Assembly: GCA_028564925.1 (NCBI GenBank) | Contig: CM053033.1 | Span: 204,276,107-204,340,106, forward strand | Reading direction: 5' to 3' | Length of the DNA stretch: 64,000 bases | DNA from: Lithobates sylvaticus | Lineage: Eukaryota > Chordata > Amphibia > Anura > Ranidae | Shown here: in pieces, positions 1 through 10,759 of the stretch | Numbering within the stretch: the first letter of the stretch is position 1 | Layout of the letters: every line of letters begins with the position of its first letter | Notes under the pieces: generated by a model | Databases searched by the model: none | What the model was told of the DNA's origin: nothing | The model's input: only the letters and a program-made list of their open reading frames with translations | Translations under genes and position numbers: made by a program

Positions 1-201
1 GCACTGGAGCGAGTGTGGTGTAAAACCCACTCCCAGCATGCATTCATCCAATCTAAATCTGCCTTGTTAAAATACAATTCCTCCCTCCATGCTGCCAAAA
101 ATACCTACTTTGTCACCCTCATGAATACTCTGTCCTCCAGTCCTTGTCGTCTCTTCTCTACTTTTAACTCTACTTTCTCCACCAGCATCTCCACCGAGTA
201 A
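1..201 (+). pseudogene. LINE ORF2 fragment, linker upstream of reverse transcriptase
   Basis: Frame 1 from the first base encodes about 66 residues starting ALERVWCKTHSQHAF and ending at a TAA at 199-201. The pattern LERxW...HSxxAF...SALLKYNSSLHAAKN...LFSTFNS matches the segment between endonuclease and reverse transcriptase in L2/Rex-type LINEs. It is open at the window edge. Downstream sequence to 443 continues the same protein in other frames, so the copy is dead. Confidence 0.7.
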
Positions 202-1550
202 CTCGCTCACTGCTCACGAGATTGCCAATCAGTTCAAAAACAAGATTGATGCAATTCGTGGGGACATCTCCACTGCACAGACATCTAACCCACTTAACAT
301 ACCCTGTACAAATCCACTCTCAACCCTCCTCTTTTAAACTTGCTACTACAGAAGAGGTCAATAACGTTTTTTTAGAAGCCTGCTTTACCACCTGTCCCCT
401 GGATCCTGTTCCCTCACATCTACTACGGTCACCCTCTTCTTTAGGGATGAGCCGAACACCCCCCCGTTTCGGCTCGCACCAGAACCCGCGAACGGACCTA
501 AAGTCCGTGCGAGCTTTAGAACCCTATTAGTTATAATGGATGCGAACGTTCGAAATTAAAAGTGCTCATTTTAAAGGCTAATATGCATGTTAATGTCATA
601 AAAAGTGTTTGGGGACCTGGGTCCTGCCCCAGGGGACATGTATCAATGCAAAAATTTTTTTTAAAAACGGCCGTTTTTTCAGGAGCAGTGATTTTAATAA
701 TGCTTAAATTGAAACAATAAAAGTGTAATATTCCTTTAAATTTCGTACCTGGGGGGTGCCTATAGTATGCCTGTGAAGGGGCGCATGTTTCCCGTGTTTA
801 GAACTGTCTCTGCGCAAAGTGTCATTTTTGAAAGTAAAAAAGCTATTTAAAATCACTCGCGGCTAATGTTAATTCACGGCTCCCGTAACACAGAGAACAG
901 TGATTCATTGAAACTCATTCATAAAAAAAAGTCATTGATAAAAAAAAAAAAAAATGAAAAAAAAAAAAAGCGTAGGGGTCCCCCCAAATTCAATAACCAG
1001 GCCCTTCAGGTCTGGGATGGATATTAAGGGGGATCCCAGCCAAAAAAAAAAAAAAAAAATGGCGTAGGGTCCCCCTCAAAATCCATACCAGACCCTTGAG
1101 GTCTGGTATGGATTTTAAGGGGAACCCTAGCCAAAAAAAATGGCGTGGGGTCCCCCTCAAAATCCATACCAGACCCTTATCCGAGCACGCAACCTGGCAG
1201 GCCGCAGGAAAAGAGGGGGGGACGAGAGCGGCCCCCCCTCTCGCCTGAACCATACCAGGCCACATGCCCTCAACATTGGGAGGATGCTTTGGGGGTCTAA
1301 GACCCCTAAAGCACCTTGTCCCCATGTTGATTAGGACAAGGGCCTCTTCCCCACAACCCTGGCCGGTGGTTGTGGGGGTCTGCGGGCGGGGGGCTTATCG
1401 GAATCTGGAAGCCCCCTTTAACAAGGGGACCCCCAGATCCCGGCCCCCCCCCTGTGTGAAATGGTAAGGGGGTACAAAAGTACCCCTACCATTTCACCAA
1501 AAAAGTGGCAAAAATGGTAAAAAGGACAGGAGACAGTCTTTGACAATTCC

Positions 1551-1787
1551 TTTATTAAAATCTTCTTTCTTCTTTCTTCATCCTTCGGATTCTTCATCTT
1601 CTCCTTCCTTCATCTTCTTCCATCTTCTTCTTCCATTTTCTTCTTCCTCCGATCCGCTTCTTCTTGCGCTGGTCTTCTCGTCCTTCTCGTCCGGCATCTT
1701 CTTCCGTCGGCGTCGGCGTCGGTGTCGGTGTCTTCTTGGGCCGCTCCGCGCAATGGGAGGCTCCCGCTGTGTGAGGCTCCGCTCCAT
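1551..1787 (-). other. Short basic/acidic open frame in left arm, uncertain
   Basis: On the minus strand an ATG at 1787 opens 69 codons to 1578, rich in Arg, Lys and Glu (it contains KKMPDEKDEKTSARR). A poly(A)-signal-like AATAAA, complement of TTTATT at 1551-1556, follows about 20 bp later. The same peptide segment is encoded in the other arm. The DNA is a GA-repeat tract, so the open frame may be a composition effect. Function unknown; coding status doubtful. Confidence 0.2.
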
Positions 1788-1918
1788 CTGACAGGTCTTT
1801 TAAAACGGAGGGCACCTGGTGACCCCGCCCCCCTCTGACATCATGGGGAAAGCCATCATGGAATTCCCCATGACGTCCCTGTGCGTCAGAGGGGGCGGGG
1901 TCACCAGGTGCCCTCCAT

Positions 1919-2174
1919 TATAAAAGACCTGTCAGACGGAGCGGAGCCTCACACAGCGGGAGCCTCCCATTGCGCGGAGCGGCCCAAGAAGAGACAGAGA
2001 CACCGACGCCGACGCCGACGGAAGAAGATGCCGGACGAGAAGGACGAGAAGACCAGCGCAAGAAGAAGCGGATCGGAGGAAGAAGAAAATGGAAGAAGAA
2101 GATGGAAGAAGATGAAGGAAGGAGAAGATGAAGAAACCGAAGGATGAAGAAAGAAGAAAGAAGATTTTAATAAA
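1919..2174 (+). other. Mirror unit in right arm: TATA-like box, open frame, AATAAA
   Basis: The right arm holds TATAAAA at 1919-1925, an open frame through about 2147 that repeats the KKMPDEKDEKTSARR peptide of the other arm, and AATAAA at 2169-2174. The ATG used in the left arm is ACG here, while the left arm has TTTTAAAA where this arm has TATAAAA. The pair looks like two divergent, partly decayed mini-units around the palindrome centre. Low complexity makes coding doubtful. Confidence 0.2.
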
Positions 2175-3378
2175 GGAATTGTCAAAGACTGTCTCCTGTC
2201 CTTTTTACCATTTTTGCCACTTTTTTTGGTGAAATGGTTGGGGTACTTTTGTACCCCCTTACCATTTCACACAGGGGGGGGGCCGGGATCTGGGGGTCCC
2301 CTTGTTAAAGGGGGCTTCCAGATTCCGATAAGCCCCCCGCCCGCAGACCCCCACAACCACCGGCCAGGGTTGTGGGAAGAGGCCCTTGTCCTAATCAACA
2401 TGGGGACAAGGTGCTTTAGGGGTCTTAGACCCCCAAAGCATCCTCCCAATGTTGAGGGCATGTGGCCTGGTACGGTTCAGGCGAGAGGGGGGGCCGCTCT
2501 CGTCCCCCCCTCTTTTCCTGCGGCCTGCCAGGTTGCGTGCTCGGATAAGGGTCTGGTATGGATTTTGAGGGGGACCCCACGCCATTTTTTTTTGGCTAGG
2601 GTTCCCCTTAAAATCCATACCAGACCTCAAGGGTCTGGTATGGATTTTGAGGGGGACCCTACGCCATTTTTTTTTTTTTTTTGGCTGGGATCCCCCTTAA
2701 TATCCATCCCAGACCTGAAGGGCCTGGTTATTGAATTTTGGGGGACCCCTACGCTTTTTTTTTTGTTTTTTATTAATGAATGACAGCTCTCTGTGTTACA
2801 GGAGCCATCAATTCATTAGCCGCGAGTGATTTAAATAGCTTTCTTCCTGCAAAAATGACACTTTTTTGCAGGGAAAGTTCTAAGCACAGGAAACCTGCCC
2901 CCTTCACAGGCCACCTATAGACACCCCCCAGATGTGATACTGCAATGCTGTTCTAACAGCATGCACACACATATCCCCAGAAATAAAGAACATATTGTTG
3001 TCAGCAGTCAGCAGCACACTGACACGCTGACACTGTGAGTGAAACATAATATGCGAGGCCGCCGCCGCGGCGGCCTCTTATACCGTGGGGCGTGTATTAA
3101 AGCCCCTGAGCTATAATTGGCTACAGGCATCCTGCCTGTAGCCAATTATGGCTCTCCTCGCTGCCGGCGCTGTGATTGGCCAAGCATGCGGGGTCACAGT
3201 GCATGCTTGGCCAATCATCAGCCAGCATTGCACTGCGCGGGCCGCAATGCATTGCGGGGCCGCTCGCATCACACGAATTTGATGCGAGCGGTCCCAATAG
3301 TTCTGGGCTCGCCGAGCGAGCGAACACCCGGTGCTCGATTCGAACATGGGTTCGAATCGAACACCGGGCTCATCCTTA

Positions 3379-3572
3379 CTCTTCTTCTATCTTATGTTCC
3401 CTCACTCACATCTTCAATCTCTCACTCTCTACTGGCACCTTCCCCTCACCTCCACCACCTAAAAAATGTCGTGATCACCCCCATACTTAAAAAGCCCTCA
3501 CTGGATCCCACCAGCCTGAACAACTTAAGACCCATCTCCTTGCACCCGTTTGCGTCAAAACTTTTAGAACGC
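3379..3572 (+). pseudogene. LINE reverse transcriptase fragment
   Basis: Conceptual translation gives HIFNLSLSTGTFPSP in one frame and VVITPILKKPSLDP then NLRPISLHPFASKLLERL in another. This is the N-terminal reverse transcriptase signature of L2/CR1-type LINEs. The frame change lies near the A-run at 3460-3467. The coding continues after the MITE at 3986 as VYNRLSFSLTDNNLL. Confidence 0.75.
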
Positions 3573-3575
3573 TTA

Positions 3576-3982
3576 TGCCACGTACACACGATCGCACAAA
3601 ATCCATGTTTTTTTTCCAACAGATGTTGGCTTGTCTTGCATACACACAGTCACACAAATGTTGTCGGGAATTCCGAACTTCAAGAACGCGGTGACATAAA
3701 ACATGTACGACGAGCCGAGAAAATTAAGTTCAATAGCCAGTGCGGCTCTTTTGCTTGATTCAGAGCATGCGTGGACTTTTGTGCGTCTGAATTGTGTACA
3801 CACGCTCGGAATTTACGAGAACGGTTTTTGTTGTCGGAAAATTTGAGATCCAGCTCTCAAATTTTGTTTGTCGGAAACTCCGACGGAAAATGTCCTAAGG
3901 AGCCTACACATGGTCAGAATTTCCGACCACAAGCTCCCATCAAACATTTTTTGTCAAAAATTCGGATCGTGTGTACGTGGCA
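3576..3982. mobile_element. Harbinger-type MITE, GTACACACG family
   Basis: A 407-bp element with inverted ends TGCCACGTACACACGATCG / CGATCGTGTGTACGTGGCA. Left flank is TTA (3573-3575) and right flank TAA (3983-3985); the interrupted LINE codon TTA shows the right flank mutated after insertion. Relatives lie at 21008, 23362, 39610, 43436, 47931 and 54366. No coding capacity. Confidence 0.85.
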
Positions 3983-4094
3983 TAAGTCTACAACCGTCTT
4001 AGCTTCTCCCTCACTGACAACAACCTTCTTGACCCCTTACAGTCTGACTTCACCTGTTGGCACTAAATAAATCCTGTATAATAATAATAATAAT

Positions 4095-5059
4095 CCCTAT
4101 CCACTATATCCAAAATTTAAAAAAAAGGTTTGCCTTTAATTATACTTTAATTTTATTTTTAACTAAATAAATACAATGTTATCAATGATGTTAGAGAGTG
4201 TTTATATTGTTTATTTTTCACTATAGGTGTGAAGGAGCATTTTTCAAGTTCACAAATAGCAGAGAATGGAATTTACCTTTCACTTATCCGACAAAGGCAG
4301 AACTAAAATCTTACTGGTCGTTGAGGGTTATTGTATTTGGGATTGGTTGACCTATTGTTAATACTAAATTTGTTTTTATTTCAATATTGATCTTATTTTT
4401 TTTTTTTTAGCTAATGGGGTATGTCAGGGTACCTGTCATGATTTGAATGAGGTCAGCCCTCTGTAGAGCTGTGGGAAGTGACAACCACTTGGGGTTATCA
4501 GCTAATCCTCTGACATTACCTATGACACTGTTGACCCCCAGCCTCGTAGCCTAGTGTCACATTGACATCGGAGTGTGTTGTGCTTTTCCAGTCTAAAACT
4601 GGGGCATTTCTGAAATCCCTGTAGTGGCCTATTATAGCAAAAGGAAGAATTTGTTTTCTGTGTTAAAACAAATTATATACTTGGCGTTCTTACAGGAAAA
4701 GCACTCCCATGTGGCAGAGAAACTGACCCATATAGCACTAGGGGCTTCCTGCATAACATGTGGCGGTGTTGCCCATAACAAACTATTAGACATTTACGTT
4801 GACTTTCTATCTAGAACTAGAGAGAAGGGTCATTGGGATTTAACTGTTTGATGTTCCGCATGGACATTTTTTTTTTTTTTTTTAACCATTTGTGTAAAAA
4901 TTGGATGCTAGGGTTTTCCTTTTTTAATTAGACAGATAAAAAGTGATCAGGCTGATACTAATCACCCTATACATGAAAAGGTTATATTTTGAATGTCTCC
5001 TTGTAGAGTTTGTAATTATGTAAGTACATGGGGGCAGTCATGTTAGCACTTTACATAAT
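4095..5059. other. Unassigned non-coding stretch
   Basis: AT-rich sequence with poly(T) runs (4397-4409, 4867-4883). No exon, inverted-end element or tandem array recognised. Confidence 0.5.
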
Positions 5060-5330
5060 CAGAGTCCGCTTCCTACTTAGTACAGCTGTACAGACCTTGG
5101 AAACGTTCAACAGCACGGATAGACAAATCTCCCACTGCGGCTATTGTGTTCCAACATCCAGAATACCCGAATAGCGACTGCATCTGATTTGATGACAGTT
5201 TTCGGTCTGGCTCCCGGCTCTGATTTTCCATGGGGCTGGAAGGTCGCAAAAGGGCCACCCACAAAGCGAATTTCAACCAGTTCATCAGGAACTCAAGGGA
5301 GCTTTATCTCAGCAGGTATTCGCTAGAGCG
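5060..5330. repeat. Fragment of a dispersed MITE also at 49.9 and 54.8 kb
   Basis: The segment with TTTCCATGGGGCTGGAAGG, GGGCCACCCAC and CCAGTTCATCAGGAACT aligns by eye with 49995-50115 and 54800-54925, in the same order. Ends were not resolved. It is probably an old relative of the GCTGGCCATACAC-ended MITEs. Confidence 0.45.
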
Positions 5331-5354
5331 ATCATTGAAAGATCTACAAATATA

Positions 5355-5589
5355 CAGGCATACCCCACTTTTAAGTACACAATGGGGTTAATTTACTAAA
5401 GCTGGAAAGCGCAAAACCAGGCTCACTTCTGCATAGAAACCAATGAGCTTCTAACCTCGGCTTGTTCAATTAAGCTTTGGTAATACAACCTGGAAGCTCA
5501 TTGGTTTCTATGCAGAAGTGAGCCTGATTTTGCACTTTCCAGCTTTAGTAAATTAACCCCATTGTGTACTTAAAAGTGGGGTATGCCTG
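5355..5589. mobile_element. TA-flanked palindromic MITE (Tc1/mariner-type)
   Basis: A 235-bp near-perfect palindrome with ends CAGGCATACCCCACTTTTAA and its complement, flanked by TA at 5353-5354 and 5590-5591. Each arm carries TTTACTAAAGCTGGAAAG and CTTCTGCATAGAAACCAATG. The TA duplication fits Tc1/mariner mobilisation. Copies lie at 20579 and 22663, with a half-copy at 20848. Confidence 0.9.
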
Positions 5590-5591
5590 TA

Positions 5592-5907
5592 GTATACTAA
5601 TATGGCACAGCAAAGGTGTTGAATTGTAAAAGTCATATTCAAACTTACGTTAAAGTAAACCTGTCTTGAGAAATATATGGGTCGACCTGTGCTGAGCTCC
5701 TGAAAATGATAGCTGTCTGGCATTAATGCTGATCCCCTCACTACAATACTTTCAGATTCACCGATCGGAGATACAATAATTATGAAGGTCAAGAAAGTCA
5801 GAGAAATCAACATACTCAAAGTATTCAAGCAATTGGACCAGCATGACAGCCAGGCAGTCTCCATATTTATCTCTCTCTTTTCATTAAGGTGACAGCAGCA
5901 ATCATAA

Positions 5908-5957
<50 letters not shown>

Positions 5958-6355
5958 TATAAATATATATATACAATATATTATAATATATATAAAATAC
6001 ACAATGCATTACTGTTAATATACAAGCAATCTAAAGTAGAATAGAAAGAAAGTGGTGGTGCAAGAGAGATCAGTATGGCAAAGTTTTCCGTGTATAAAGT
6101 GTGTTCAGATGTAACACAGTGGTAATGAATCACTTACCATCATTTGATATTAAACTAGGGATTACATCTGGTAATAGTCAGCGTACTAAGGAGCTAAATC
6201 AATAAGCTTTAGGTTTATGCATGGAGATACTTGGAAAGGGCATAGTGCTGGTGAGTAGGTCTTTATCCTGTCAAAGTGGGAAGAGGAAAGGCAAAAGAAA
6301 GAGGTTTTTCAATTTTTTTAAAAACTTTAGTAAAAACAGAAATTAGAGCCTTATT
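5592..6355. other. Unassigned, with a TA microsatellite
   Basis: Apart from the TA array at 5910-5996, nothing recognisable. The minus-strand open frame at 5553-5864 begins in the MITE end and has no domain signature. Confidence 0.5.
5910..5996. repeat. (TA)n microsatellite
   Basis: About 40 bp of pure TA, then imperfect AT-rich repeats to about 5996. Confidence 0.95.
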
Positions 6356-6358
6356 TTA

Positions 6359-6707
6359 GGGCATACTCACACTGGGCATGATTCCCTTTTCCATTGCCCT
6401 GCTGGCCCCACTCATATTGTGGGGGGCCCAAGCACACTTACATCATCACCTCTCCCAGCCAGACTACAGTGATCCCAACTTCCATGCTCAGTGATCTGCG
6501 ATAGTTCCATGCTCTAGCACTCTTAACACACAGATGCGTACCATGCCTGTGTCCAACTGAGCCATGCCTGAGTCCACCTCTTCACATGGACCAGGGCACG
6601 ATAAAATTAACCAGCATGGTGAGGGCCACTCACATTAGTCAACCAAACTGGACTTTGGAGGTCAATTGGGCTTAGCACAGTACAGATTGCCTAGTGTGCG
6701 TGTGCCC
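6359..6707. mobile_element. Harbinger-type MITE, GGGCAYACNCACACT ends
   Basis: A 349-bp element with diverged inverted ends GGGCATACTCACACTGGGC and GGGCACACGCACACTAGGC, flanked by TTA at 6356-6358 and 6708-6710. No open frame of note. No second copy seen in the window. Confidence 0.7.
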
Positions 6708-6710
6708 TTA

Positions 6711-7752
6711 ATGTTAGCTTATATGCATCATAGCAGCATCATGTAAAAAAGGCACTTAGCAAGCTTTGATAAGCATTTGGTAAACATTTGCAAAAATTAT
6801 TTCGGAATCCACTGGTAGGTATAGATGTCTAAAAGCAGTTAGATCATGCCTGCCTTGAAGGCTACACCATTGATCTTCCAGCTAAGCATCAGTGTAAGAA
6901 TCATGACAATCCTCCCGTATCCTTTACAGTTTAGGAAGATGCTAAGACCCATGCTGTGAAAATGGAGAATCTTCTCAGCCAAAGCCTTCCTTGTTAGTCT
7001 AGTTTATTGCACATCTAGTTCCTGCAATTTGATTGTTTGCTTCATGATGCCAACTGGACTGATAGAAAGCAAGATTTCTAATTATTTTTAAAACATGTGT
7101 CGAATGTTTAAAGATAAATAGCTATGGATGGTTTTGTATGTGGCTCAATTCATGCCCACGTAATAGATCTGGTCATCTATGTGAAAGGAGAAATTTCAGG
7201 AGACTGACCTGCCACTGTACTGCGCTGAACTGGTGGATGGTCTGGTATAATGGAAGTCCTGTGGGCTATGCCATCCTTCAGGAGGGCTTGTACCCAATCA
7301 AAATTTGGTGTAAGAAAAAGCTGTTTGCGTCTCAGGCTACTGCCTTTCTGAAAGCAACACAAAAGACTCTCCACAGAAAACTTTTGGATTGGTGTTAGGG
7401 CATGCCTGGTATTAAAGTTCACAGGTAACTGGTAAAGCCAGTGTATTTTGGAAGAAATGCCTCTCCCTTCAACAGGGCTATTATGCGAGGAAACAACAGA
7501 GAGTAAACACTAATAAGTATCTCGTCCAATAATATAATTATAAACAGGTCAAAAAAGATGTATAATCAATAGATAGTGAAGATAGCAAATGGTGTATCAT
7601 AAGTGGCTTGTACATTATTATAGAATTGAGAAAATGAATACGTGTAATAAATAGATAACAGGACAACAATTCATAAAATCATAACCTCATGAAATCTGGT
7701 TTCTACTTTGCTTAGGCAATAGAGCATTAAAAATGCTCAGATAGTCTGTATA
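6711..7752. other. Unassigned non-coding stretch
   Basis: No exon, tandem repeat or terminal inverted repeats recognised. The 86-codon frame at 7138-7398 resembles no protein I know. Confidence 0.5.
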
Positions 7753-7792
7753 TACACTCACCGGCCACTTTTTTAGGTACACCTTGCTAGTA

Positions 7793-8110
7793 TCAGGTTG
7801 GACCCCCTTTTGCCTTCAGAACTGCCTTAATTCTTCGTGGCATGGATTCAACAAGGTGTTGGAAACATTCCTCAGAGATTTTGGTCCATATTGACATGAT
7901 AACATCACACAGTTGCTGCAGGTTTGTCGGCTGCACATCCATAATGCGAATCTCCCATTCTGACACATCCCAAAGATGCTCTATTGGATTGAGATCTGGT
8001 GACTGTGGAGGCCATTGGAGTCCAGTGATCTCATTGTCACGTTCAAGAAACCAGTGGTGAGATGATTTGAGCTTTGTGACATGGTGCATTATGCTTCTGG
8101 AAGGAACCAT
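7793..8110 (-). pseudogene. Tc1-like transposase, C-terminal DDE part
   Basis: About 100 codons encode the end of a Tc1-family transposase: HWFLERDNEITG, then LQWPPQSPDLNPIEHLWD with the final catalytic acid in the IEHLWD context, then MDVQPTNLQQL and RRIKAVLKAKGGPT at the C-terminus. The reading frame is intact here, but the MITE insertion, an internal deletion and the lost 5' end leave no working gene. Confidence 0.85.
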
Positions 8111-8207
8111 CAGAAGATGGGGACACTGTAGTCATAAAAGGATGGACATGGTTAGCAACAATACTCAAGTAGGCTGTGGCACTTAAATGATGCTCAATTG
8201 GTACTAA

Positions 8208-8665
8208 GACCCCTTTCACACCGAGCCACCACCGGCGTCAGCAGTAAAGCGGTGCTATTTTAGCGTATCTTTACCATCGTCTTAGCGACGCTATTTGTCC
8301 CCTTTCACTCTGCGCCGCCTAGGGCTTTACCGCAGGGTGGTTTTAAACCCCCGCTAGCGGCCGACAAGGGTTTAAATCCGCCCACAAAATGCTGCCAGAT
8401 CGGCGTTTTGCCGGCGGTATCGCAGCGCTGCCCCATTGATTTCAATGGGGAGCAGCGGTGGAGGAGCGTTGAGTTCACCGCTCCTTCTCTGCTCCAAAGA
8501 AGCTGCTGGCAGGACTTTTTCTGACGCCCTGCCAGTGCACCGCTCCAGTGTGAAAGCCCTTGGTCTTTCACACTGCAGTGCATGCAGCAGCTGTTTTAGG
8601 GCGTTTTGCAGATGCTATTTTTAACGCTATAGCGCCTGCAAAATGCCCTCAGTGTGAAATGGGTC
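8208..8665. mobile_element. Harbinger-type MITE, GACCCCTTTCACACC family, inside Tc1
   Basis: A 458-bp element with ends GACCCCTTTCACACCGAG / GTGTGAAATGGGTC, flanked by TAA at 8205-8207 and 8666-8668. It interrupts the Tc1 sequence between TTGGTACTAA and GGGCCC, so it is younger than that Tc1 copy. Interior GCTCCCCATTGAAATCAATG and CTGCCAGCAGCTTCTTTGGA blocks are shared with 30551 and 34574. Confidence 0.85.
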
Positions 8666-9117
8666 TAAAGGGCCCAAAGTGTGCCAAGAAAATATCCCCC
8701 ACACCATTACACCACCACGCTTCAAGGTTCAATGTGTTGTGCATTCAGAGATGGTGTTCTGCATACTATGGAAATAACGAGTGGTTATTTGAGTTACTTT
8801 TGCCTTTCTATCATCTTGAACCAGTCTGCCCATTCTCCTCTGACCTCTAAAATTAACAAGGCATTTCCATCCACACAACTACCACTCACTGAATATTTTC
8901 TCTTTTTCGGACCATTCTCTGTAAAACCTAGAGACGGTTGTGTGTGAAAATCCCAGTAGATCAGCAGTTTTTGAAATACTCAGATAAGCTGGTCTGTCAC
9001 CAGCAACGGTGCCATGTTCAAAGTCACTTCAATCCCCTTTCTTCCCCATTCTGATGCTCGGTTTTAACCTGAGCAAGTCACCTTCATCAGGTCTAGATGT
9101 CTAAATTCATTGAGTTA

Positions 9118-9629
9118 TAAAACAATAAAAAAAGATCAAAAAAGGAACATAATTACATCTGAAATAGTGGACAAGGAGGTGGAACTCCCCTATAATATGG
9201 ATGATGATGCAGTTAAGTATTAGGCCCACTAGATGCTGTGAGTGATGGATATTCCCCCAATTAACACATTGGCCTTATCTGTTACCTGTGAACTGTCAAC
9301 TTCAATAAACTTCTTAAATATACCCTCAGTTGTGAGGAACTTTAATACAGAGCAAGCGTTTGCACCCATTCAAAAGTTTTCTGCCAGTGTATAGGCATAA
9401 TAACATCTTGTCCCTTTTTCTAAGCACATACCCTTTTAAGTATGTCAGTTTATCTGCAAGATAAGTTTAAGCAAATCAATTTTGCTAAGTTGAGTTTCTT
9501 GTGCATTTAGGGGGCTGATATGGAGAGTCCTTGGCACCTATGCTCCCACCTTCACCCACCTGCCACAACCACAAAGAAATAGAAGAAAATAAAATGAACT
9601 AGTATTGCTTCTGCTGCTGGAGTGTCCTT
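9118..9629. other. Unassigned non-coding stretch
   Basis: No recognisable exon or repeat ends. Confidence 0.5.
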
Positions 9630-9633
9630 TTAA

Positions 9634-10620
9634 CCCCTTCATTAACCGCCCATAGTCATATGATGCCCACAAGGTGGATCTCCCATCCTGGGTGGGCGTC
9701 ATATGACGTCCTCCTATTCCCGGCGGCCTAGGGGGCGTGCGGCGTCGCTCGGGACCCGGTGCGGGTGCCCGGCGGTCGCGATGTCCGCCGGGCACCCGCG
9801 ATTGCCCGTGAAAACAGCGGGACCGTGCGGGACCGTGGAGCTGTGTGTGTAAACACACAGCTCCACGTCCTGTCAGTGGCGAGGAGACCGATCATGTGTT
9901 CCCACTACGGAGGAACACCGATCGGTCTCCTCCCCTTGTGAGTCCCCTCCCCCCACAGTTAGAATCACTACCTTAGGGAACATATTAACCCCTGCAGCGC
10001 CCCTAGTGTTAACCCCTTCCCTGCCAGTCACATTTACACAGTAATCACTGCAATTTTATAGCAACGATCGCTGTGTAAATTGGAATGGTCCCAAAAATGT
10101 GTCAAAAGTGTCCGAAGTGTCCGCCGCAATGTCGCAGTCACGAAAAAAAAAAAATCGCAGATCGCCGCCATTACTAGTAAAAAAAAAAAAAATGCAATAA
10201 ATCTATCCCCTATTTTGTAGACGCTATAACTTTTGCGCAAACTGATCAATATACGCTTATTGCGATTTTTTTTACCAAAAATATGTAGAAGAATACGTAT
10301 CGGCCTAAACTGAGTAAAAAAATGTTTTTTTTTTTTTTTTAAATGGGATATTTATTATAGCAAAAAGTAAAAAAATATTGTGTTTTTTTTCAAAATTTCG
10401 CTCTTCTTTTGTTTATAGCGCAAAAAATAAAAACCGCAGAGGTGATCAAATACCACCAAAAGAAAGCTCTATTTGTGGGAAAAAAGGATGTCAATTTTGT
10501 TTGGGTGTAACGTCGCACGACCGCGCAATTAGTTAATTTAGTTAGTTAAAGCGACGCAGTGCCGAATCGCAAAAAGTGCTCTGGTAAGGAAGGGGGTAAA
10601 ATCGCCCGGTGCTGAAGCGG
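9634..10620. mobile_element. piggyBac-type (TTAA) non-autonomous element
   Basis: A 987-bp element bounded by TTAA at 9630-9633 and 10621-10624. Ends are CCCCTTCATTAACCGCC and GGTGCTGAAGCGG; left-end homology is short. The right half carries the block 'gcgcaaaaaataaaaaccgc', 'gtgatcaaataccaccaaaa' and 'gcgacgcagtgccgaatcgc' shared with 56220, 58382 and 60267. The left half has a hairpin around 9655-9705 (CATATGATGCCCAC / GTGGGCGTCATATG). No transposase. Confidence 0.8.
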
Positions 10621-10759
10621 TTAATTGACTTTAATCAGTGATTTTAGGTAATATTACAAAAACGTTGAACTACTCATCTGCAAAGTTCTGTAAGGAGGAA
10701 TAGATCCAACAATTGGAGAGCTCCATGCTGCCCAAAAAACCCCAGTTGTAAGGGAAATA

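Larger units (their letters stand above)
749..2932. repeat. Giant inverted repeat, two arms of about 1.1 kb
   Basis: Left arm 749-1850 reappears inverted at 1864-2932, around a 13-bp spacer (agccatcatggaa). Matched landmarks, outside to inside: GGGGGGTGCCTATAG (751) with CTATAGACACCCCCC (2914); GCGTAGGGGTCCCCCC (970) with GGGGGACCCCTACGC (about 2740); the fourfold-repeated CAAAATCCATACCAGACCC motif; AAGTGGCAAAAATGGTAAAA with its complement near 2205; GAGGGCACCTGGTGACCCCG with its complement near 1900. Small indels make the arms slightly unequal. Confidence 0.9.
444..3375. mobile_element. Large PIF/Harbinger-type foldback element
   Basis: A 2932-bp insertion splits the LINE. It is flanked by TTA at 441-443 and 3376-3378, and the LINE reads continuously when it and one TTA are removed. 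Ends are GGGATGAGCC and, inverted on the right, GGATGAGCCC. A 3-bp TTA duplication points to PIF/Harbinger. No transposase is visible, so it is non-autonomous. Most of the interior is one huge inverted repeat. The right flank (2933-3375) holds further hairpins, for example at 3119-3147, 3172-3220 and 3240-3292, and a GC-rich CCGCCGCGGCGG palindrome near 3060. Confidence 0.75.
1..4094 (+). mobile_element. L2/CR1-like LINE, interrupted and decayed
   Basis: A non-LTR retrotransposon copy runs off the left window edge. Its pieces lie at 1-443, 3379-3575 and 3986-4094, split by a 2.9-kb foldback element and a 407-bp MITE. Removing both restores a continuous reading across the second gap (LLERL followed by VYNRLSFSLTDNNLLDPLQSDF-like sequence). 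After that the copy jumps to a short 3' tail (cactaaataaatcctgtata plus TAA repeats), so most of the reverse transcriptase C-terminal half is deleted. The TAA-type tail and the VITPILKKPSLDP / LRPIS motifs fit the L2/CR1 group; the exact clade is inferred. Confidence 0.8.
7755..9117 (-). mobile_element. Tc1-like transposon, minus strand, 5' truncated
   Basis: The right end (plus-strand left) begins CACTCACCGGCCACTTTTTT after TA at 7753-7754. It is the same family as 62182-64000. Sense order on the minus strand: start region near 9060, N-terminal transposase, catalytic C-terminus, terminal repeat. The 5' terminal repeat is missing beyond about 9117. A central block of the transposase gene is deleted (the GRM/TLKQ region joins directly to the VMVWG region). 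A 458-bp MITE sits inside at 8208. Confidence 0.85.

Noticed and set aside
2214-2783. 189-codon open frame
   Set aside because: It is one arm of the giant palindrome; the opposite arm has frames of similar content on the other strand.
3330-3365. tRNA-like B-box GGGTTCGAATCGAACACC
   Set aside because: Part of an inverted GGTGTTCGATTCGAA pair at the element end; no A-box or cloverleaf at the right spacing.
3117-3758. 213-codon plus-strand open frame
   Set aside because: It runs across the end of the foldback element, a LINE fragment and a MITE; the pieces are unrelated and the protein has no domain.
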